Assembly: GCA_024762895.1 (NCBI GenBank)
Contig: JANTGN010000089.1
Span: forward strand, 1 to 9,844
Length of the DNA stretch: 9,844 bases
Source of the DNA: Thiotrichales bacterium
GTDB taxonomy: Bacteria; Pseudomonadota; Gammaproteobacteria; J044
Direction: 5' to 3'
Under the pieces are notes generated by a model, which was not told where the DNA came from, did not search any database, and worked only from the letters and a program-made list of their open reading frames with translations. The position numbers and the translations under genes are program-made. Of this stretch, positions 6,380 to 9,844 are shown piece by piece. Within the stretch, counting starts at the first letter, position 1. Each line of letters opens with the position of its first letter.

Positions 6380-7015
6380 GTGAGAGTAAAAAGTCGCTGG
6401 AATGTAAAAGGGCGTGATCGTACGCCAGAAGAAACTGCAGGTGCGCTGGCCTTTACGGCCTGGAAAATCGGGCAACAGGGTTGTCTTAACCTTGAAAATG
6501 AAGGTTTTGAGAATGCCTCACAACAACAGCGTCTGGATGTTATTGCCGAGTTCCTGTCCTTTTTACTGCATTACCTGGATCGGCACCTCGCTGAAATGGG
6601 CGTCGACGACACAGATCGTGAGCAGTTAGTGGTGTATTTTGCCCAGGACCTGGCTCGTCATATGCAGGAAAATCGGACCGACGCCCAGGGCAAGGGTGAA
6701 TATAAGCAGGCATTTATTGATCTGATTAATATGCGTCATGCCGATTATTCAGATTTTGTCTTTGATGGTAAGGACCCTGGTTTCGCCCTTTGCACCCAGT
6801 TTGGCAATCATGTGGCCGAGAATATGGGCGAGCATATGAATCGCTGGATCTCGGACCAGGTATCGGCTATCGAGGTGCCAGAGGCACTGACTCCATTTCG
6901 AAGGGCGCTCAAAAACCTGATTCCAGTTCCTGATCAGGAGGAAGGGGCAGACAGCGAAGGGGTGGCCAAGCGGCCCGACGCCTATTCATTACAGGCTAAT
7001 AATTCAAATGAATAA
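6380..7015 (+). CDS. Hypothetical helical protein
   Basis: I do not recognise a family. The 211-residue product is soluble, without signal peptide or membrane segment, and looks mostly alpha-helical. It has a basic N-terminus (MRVKSRWNVKGRDR), a central helical region (about 50-100, AEFLSFLLHYLDRHLAEMG and VVYFAQDLARHMQENR), then DLINMRHADYSDFVFDGKDPGF and a final helix around MGEHMNRWISDQ. The last 25 or so residues are polar and probably disordered. The start is GTG 6380 with GAGG at 6368-6371, eight nt upstream. The gene is divergent from the oxygenase operon, with 154 nt between start codons, and ends at a strong terminator, so it seems to be a single-gene unit. Confidence 0.75.
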   Translation: MRVKSRWNVKGRDRTPEETAGALAFTAWKIGQQGCLNLENEGFENASQQQRLDVIAEFLSFLLHYLDRHLAEMGVDDTDREQLVVYFAQDLARHMQENRTDAQGKGEYKQAFIDLINMRHADYSDFVFDGKDPGFALCTQFGNHVAENMGEHMNRWISDQVSAIEVPEALTPFRRALKNLIPVPDQEEGADSEGVAKRPDAYSLQANNSNE

Positions 7016-7040
7016 ATCGTTTTAACTTATTGTTATAAAT

Positions 7041-7071
7041 AAAAAAGGCCGCTTAATTAGCGGCCTTTTTT
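7041..7071. terminator. Bidirectional intrinsic terminator
   Basis: A perfect hairpin with stem GGCCGCT/AGCGGCC (7047-7053 and 7059-7065) and a five-nt loop TAATT, flanked by six A on the left and six T on the right. The symmetry gives a U-tract in both directions. It ends the 211-residue gene on the plus strand and the 64-residue gene on the minus strand. Confidence 0.92.
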
Positions 7072-7097
7072 GAAGAGCGGTAATACCTTGGATCTGA

Positions 7098-7292
7098 TTA
7101 CTTCCAGTTACTGAAGTTGTCCATGTTATGCTCTTTTCCGTCTTCGTAACCGGCAGAATAAGCGTCATTAACACGCTGTTCTTCGCGCTCAGGGCTGTTC
7201 AGGTAGCCCATCTGCCAGCCAGTGATATAGTCGCGGTTTACACCGGCTTCTTCCATCTTAACGCTAGCGTCGTGGTATGCATTCATGTCCAT
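7098..7292 (-). CDS. Small acidic protein with two YxxG[WY]xxG repeats
   Basis: Unrecognised 64-residue soluble protein. It contains two copies of a Y-x-x-G-[WY]-x-x-G motif, YITGWQMG (22-29) and YSAGYEDG (45-52), 23 residues apart, each in a probable helix. It is acidic, with about 13 Asp/Glu against 6 Lys/Arg. The start is secure: GAGGAG (7304-7299) precedes ATG by about six nt. It lies 66 nt after the TrpD-like gene on the same strand and is followed by the bidirectional terminator, so it may be co-transcribed, or read from its own promoter (a TACAAT hexamer at 7329-7324 lacks a good -35). The GYxxG pattern recalls ribosome modulation factor, but RMF is basic and orders its motifs differently, so I do not call it RMF. 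Confidence 0.72.
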   Translation of the reverse strand: MDMNAYHDASVKMEEAGVNRDYITGWQMGYLNSPEREEQRVNDAYSAGYEDGKEHNMDNFSNWK

Positions 7293-7358
7293 AGTCGTCT
7301 CCTCAGAATTAACAGTTTTGCGGATTGTACATAAATAACGGCCGGGTCTCTACATTCT

Positions 7359-8474
7359 TCAGGCAGCAGCGTTAAATCGCTGAAGCGCCTCTCCAGAGTC
7401 GAGTACCTGGCGAATCTTATCGGCTGCCTCGGCAAATGAATCAGCGCGTCCAAGATGATTCAGTACGATAGCGCCTGAATAAACCAGGCTATCGTAGGCA
7501 GTGCCTTTTTCTCCACTTAGGGCGGCAAGGCCAGCCTCAGCGGCGGCTCGGGCAATATCGTCCGGGTTAAATGGATTGGCAATATTGTCCGCGCGTTCAC
7601 CGGCGCTTGCCAGATCCTTTGGAATTGGGGTAGCGCGAGTGCTTTGCTCGATACCAATGGATTTCGGGTCGATCTGTATGCTCTCTTCCTCGCCCATCTC
7701 ATGGTAATAGGTCATCTTGGCCTCTTGTTGCAGAGAAGGTACCACCCCGCCTTCAACGCCACGCACAATCATGGCCGAATCAAAACCGGCTTTTCGGGCC
7801 AGGCTGGCATAGATGGGAGGGTAGGCCTTATGCACATAGCCGGTCAGTAAATGGGTCTTGTTTCGGGCTCGAATAGGGCCCGTCAGTACCTCTACCGTGG
7901 TAATGACACTACGCTTGATCATGCGTTGACGCAGTTCAAACAGGTTGTGCAGGGCAGGGCAGGACTGCAACTGGTCGATGTAGGCCCAGCCGATATTGGA
8001 GTTGGAGACCTGGTCACGGGCCTCTTCCGGGCTGAGGTGTACATTTTTACCCGCCGCCTTGAGTATCTTGTGATGGGTCGCACCGTACTTGGGACCGATG
8101 GTATCCAGACCGTGTACTACAGCAGGGACTCCGCAGGCAGCCAGTACCGGAGCCAGAAAGGTCGAGGCAGGCAAACCACGCGATTGCCCATCGTAGGGGT
8201 CGGCGATATCAACCAGTTCATCCACATCGGCATCCTGATGCTGGGTCACATCCAGGATGGCCTGAAGGGTACCCTTATTCTCATCATCGGTTTCACGTTT
8301 CATTCGCAGGGCGATCAGATAAATAGCCGCACGTACCGGGTCCGAATCTTCAGCCAGGATATCCCTCATGGCAATGCGGGCCTCTTCGTAGGGCAGGTTT
8401 TTACTGTATTCAGGCCCTGTCGCTACCTTCTGAATTGCTGTATGTAGAGAGCTATTGATTTCTGTGTTACTCAT
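7359..8474 (-). CDS. TrpD-like glycosyltransferase-fold protein (YbiB/TrpD2-type)
   Basis: Member of the anthranilate phosphoribosyltransferase (TrpD) superfamily, 371 residues: an N-terminal helical domain (about 1-75) and an alpha/beta phosphoribosyltransferase-fold domain. The region of the catalytic GTGGD loop of true TrpD reads IADPYDGQSRG (90-100), and the following NxST-like segment is LPASTFLAP. KHG becomes VHG (120-122), while GATHHKILKAAGKNVHLS keeps the family layout. These changes match the TrpD-like branch typified by E. coli YbiB, reported to bind nucleic acid rather than to make tryptophan, so trp biosynthesis is unlikely. Start: ATG 8474 is preferred over the in-frame TTG 8501. 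It gives MSNTEINSS; the Shine-Dalgarno is weak. No trp genes are nearby. It heads a possible two-gene unit with the 64-residue protein. Confidence 0.82.
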   Translation of the reverse strand: MSNTEINSSLHTAIQKVATGPEYSKNLPYEEARIAMRDILAEDSDPVRAAIYLIALRMKRETDDENKGTLQAILDVTQHQDADVDELVDIADPYDGQSRGLPASTFLAPVLAACGVPAVVHGLDTIGPKYGATHHKILKAAGKNVHLSPEEARDQVSNSNIGWAYIDQLQSCPALHNLFELRQRMIKRSVITTVEVLTGPIRARNKTHLLTGYVHKAYPPIYASLARKAGFDSAMIVRGVEGGVVPSLQQEAKMTYYHEMGEEESIQIDPKSIGIEQSTRATPIPKDLASAGERADNIANPFNPDDIARAAAEAGLAALSGEKGTAYDSLVYSGAIVLNHLGRADSFAEAADKIRQVLDSGEALQRFNAAA

Positions 8475-8490
8475 AAATCGTGGTAACCTG

Positions 8491-8501
8491 TTGTTTAACA
8501 A
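8491..8501. promoter_or_regulatory. 11-bp palindrome in the leader of the TrpD-like gene
   Basis: TTGTTTAACAA is a perfect inverted repeat around a central T, 17-27 nt upstream of ATG 8474. It resembles the TTGTTAACAA box at 3598-3607. It may be an operator or a chance AT-rich palindrome. Confidence 0.25.
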
Positions 8502-8533
8502 GTAAATTGCAAGTATGGCTTTTATTGCAGGCT

Positions 8534-8572
8534 GGGAGTATACCTAATCTAAGCAGGATCACGGTATATCCC
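8534..8572. promoter_or_regulatory. Imperfect dyad in the divergent intergenic region
   Basis: GGGAGTATACC (8534-8544) is complementary, apart from one bulged base, to GGTATATCCC (8563-8572). The left arm includes TATACT on the minus strand (8542-8537), a possible -10 for the TrpD-like gene. It could be an operator or an RNA hairpin with an 18-nt loop. Evidence is positional only. Confidence 0.25.
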
Positions 8573-8626
8573 TATTGGTAGAGCCTTTTTCTGGGGCATC
8601 ACCTGGGCTAATCTACGCAACATTTA

Positions 8627-8642
8627 GAATATCAGGATATTC
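8627..8642. promoter_or_regulatory. Perfect 16-bp palindrome, candidate operator
   Basis: GAATATC-AG-GATATTC has two perfect 7-bp arms around a 2-bp centre. It lies 100 nt upstream of the Sel1 gene and about 150 nt upstream of the TrpD-like gene, in non-coding DNA between divergent genes, as expected for a dimeric helix-turn-helix regulator. I cannot name the regulator. The rest of 8475-8742 shows no gene. Confidence 0.4.
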
Positions 8643-8742
8643 CATAAGCTCGGGTCGTCGATAGCATAGACGCTACAGGCGAGACTGCAAGCGATTTAAC
8701 CCGTAATATTGCGTTGATAAATTTGATACAGAGATCCTATCT

Positions 8743-9171
8743 ATGAGTGAAGACAGTAAAGAAATTGACCTGGCTAGCGGCATTGCTTCTTTTGAGGCCA
8801 AGGATTTTTCACAGGCCATGATGATTCTACGCCCTTATGCGGAACAGGGAGATGCCGATTGTCAGCACCGTGTTGCCATTATGTTCCAGAATGGCCTGGG
8901 TACAGTACCTAACGAGGCCGAGGCCTTTAAGTGGATGAAGGCCTCAGCCGAGCAGGGGCATGCCATTGCGCAACATGGCCTGGGTTTCATGTATATGGAA
9001 GGTGAATGTACGGATAAGAACCCGGAGCTGGCAGTGGAGTGGTTTCAAAAGGCCGCTGATCAGGGCCTGGTGGGCTCGCTGACCACCCTCGCTATGATGT
9101 ATGAGCAGGGCAATGGGGTAGATAAGGACCCCGAGAAGGCCCGTGAGCTGTATAAGCAGGCCGGTTTCTAA
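8743..9171 (+). CDS. Sel1-repeat (tetratricopeptide-like) protein
   Basis: 142-residue cytoplasmic protein made almost entirely of Sel1-like repeats, a TPR relative that forms a protein-binding solenoid. Three copies can be seen: about 22-56 (FSQAMMILRPYAEQGDADCQ and on to FQNGLG), 58-93 (EAEAFKWMKASAEQGHAIAQ and on to YMEGEC) and 94-131 (PELAVEWFQKAADQGLVGSL and on to YEQGNGVDKD). A final helix ends in KQAGF. Each has the family's A-x-x-W-[FM]-x-K-A-A-x-Q-G core and the xGxG turn. There is no signal peptide, unlike many secreted Sel1 proteins, so a cytoplasmic adaptor role is likelier. ATG 8743 has only GAGA (8731-8734) as Shine-Dalgarno. The MoxR-type ATPase gene begins 41 nt downstream, so the two may share a transcript. 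Confidence 0.88.
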   Translation: MSEDSKEIDLASGIASFEAKDFSQAMMILRPYAEQGDADCQHRVAIMFQNGLGTVPNEAEAFKWMKASAEQGHAIAQHGLGFMYMEGECTDKNPELAVEWFQKAADQGLVGSLTTLAMMYEQGNGVDKDPEKARELYKQAGF

Positions 9172-9212
9172 GCCTTTTTTCTACGTCCCTATAGTTTTTG
9201 GAATCCCTGTCA

Positions 9213-9844
9213 ATGCGTCCAGCACATCTACAGACCGTACTCGATCGAGAGTTTGAAAGTACTAAAAGTGGTCACCATACACCGGTGATGCTTTGGGGCC
9301 CACCCGGTGTGGGCAAATCACAGATGATTGCCCAGGTGGCAGAGCGTCATAATGCCCCGGTCATCGATATACGCCTGTCGCAGATGGAACCCAGCGACCT
9401 CAGGGGTATTCCCTTTCGGGACAAGGATTATGTCGAATGGGCCGTGCCGGCTATGCTGCCGGATGCCCAGCGTCATGGTGAATCCGGAGTACTGTTTCTG
9501 GACGAGATTACCTCGGCCCCGCCCAGTGTATCGGCCGCTGCCTATCAGCTGATCCTGGATCGTAAACTGGGTGCCTATGAAGTGCCCGATGGCTGGGCTA
9601 TCTTTGCTGCGGGTAACCGACAGGGAGATCGAGGGGTTACCTACACCATGCCGGCACCCCTGGCGAATCGTTTCTCTCACTACGAGGTCGAGGTCAACCT
9701 GGATGACTGGGTATACTGGGCCTACCAGAACAATATCGATGAACGTCTGATTGGTTTTCTGCGTTTTCGACCCGACCTGCTGTTTGATTTTGATCCCGCG
9801 CATAATCCGGTGGCCTTCCCGTCGCCCCGTTCCTGGGAGTTTGC
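9213..9844 (+). CDS. MoxR-type AAA+ ATPase, 3' end cut by window edge
   Basis: First 210 residues of a AAA+ ATPase, open to the right edge. Motifs seen are Walker A GPPGVGKS (29-36), Walker B VLFLDE (93-98) with D97/E98, sensor 1 asparagine N135 in FAAGNR, and LANRF (150-154), whose Arg153 is in the usual arginine-finger position. The Walker A just 29 residues in, the SQMEPSDLRGIPF segment before Walker B and the PAPLANRF segment fit the MoxR group, whose members usually work as chaperones with a von Willebrand factor A protein encoded next door. That partner would lie beyond the window. ATG 9213 has a poor Shine-Dalgarno (GGAA), but translation matches the family from the start. An adaptor role for the preceding Sel1 protein is only a guess. 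Confidence 0.88.
   Translation, partial: MRPAHLQTVLDREFESTKSGHHTPVMLWGPPGVGKSQMIAQVAERHNAPVIDIRLSQMEPSDLRGIPFRDKDYVEWAVPAMLPDAQRHGESGVLFLDEITSAPPSVSAAAYQLILDRKLGAYEVPDGWAIFAAGNRQGDRGVTYTMPAPLANRFSHYEVEVNLDDWVYWAYQNNIDERLIGFLRFRPDLLFDFDPAHNPVAFPSPRSWEF

Noticed and set aside
7851..8447. Plus-strand open frame (198 codons) opposite the TrpD-like gene
   Set aside because: It is antisense to a coherent superfamily member, has no ribosome site that stands out and shows no domain.
9158..9180. Possible terminator after the Sel1 gene (AGGC...GCCT then T-run)
   Set aside because: The stem is only four base pairs with a ten-nt loop and overlaps the stop codon, too weak to call.
9318..9803. Minus-strand open frame (161 codons) at the right edge
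   Set aside because: It is antisense to the MoxR-type ATPase, whose Walker A, Walker B and sensor 1 motifs are all intact in the plus frame.
1..9844. Mobile elements, CRISPR arrays, tRNA or rRNA genes
   Set aside because: No transposase or integrase frames, no regularly spaced direct repeats and no tRNA or rRNA-like stretches were found by eye on either strand.

Overview
The window looks like ordinary chromosome from a Gram-negative bacterium, most probably a gammaproteobacterium. The evidence is a LolCD-type lipoprotein-sorting ABC transporter (so there is an outer membrane), a NemA/XenB-type ene-reductase, clear Shine-Dalgarno sites, and proteins resembling gammaproteobacterial families. 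Base composition looks moderate and fairly even. I see no transposase, integrase, phage gene, CRISPR array, tRNA or rRNA. The species cannot be named from the sequence.

Layout, left to right. The start codon and signal peptide of an exported protein run off the left edge on the minus strand (1-101). Divergent from it is a two-gene operon, a LolC/LolE-family permease (368-1615) and the LolD ATPase (1615-2313), joined by a TAATG overlap. An old-yellow-enzyme ene-reductase follows (2455-3570), preceded by two adjacent 11-bp palindromes. Next is a three-helix membrane protein of unknown role (3716-4048).

Facing these is a probable minus-strand operon read from 6225 down to 4051. It encodes a 350-residue conserved-looking unknown, a 2-oxoglutarate/Fe(II) dioxygenase and a GNAT acetyltransferase. 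A well-formed promoter (perfect TTGACA, 17-bp spacer) sits at its head, and its last two genes overlap by 8 nt. Divergent from it is a 211-residue unknown (6380-7015), which ends in a strong symmetrical terminator (7041-7071) shared with the convergent gene set on the other side.

That minus-strand set consists of a TrpD-like (YbiB/TrpD2-type) nucleic-acid-binding or phosphoribosyltransferase-fold protein (7359-8474), followed by a 64-residue acidic protein (7098-7292) with two YxxG[WY]xxG repeats. A 268-nt divergent intergenic region carries several dyads, including a perfect 16-bp palindrome. It leads to a Sel1-repeat protein (8743-9171) and a MoxR-type AAA+ ATPase that is cut by the right edge (9213-9844).

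The lol genes act together in sorting lipoproteins to the outer membrane. The other neighbourhoods are less clear. The unknown/oxygenase/acetyltransferase operon is the most plausible place for an uncharacterised modification function. Nothing in the window amounts to an obvious new defence or mobile system, and I would not claim one.
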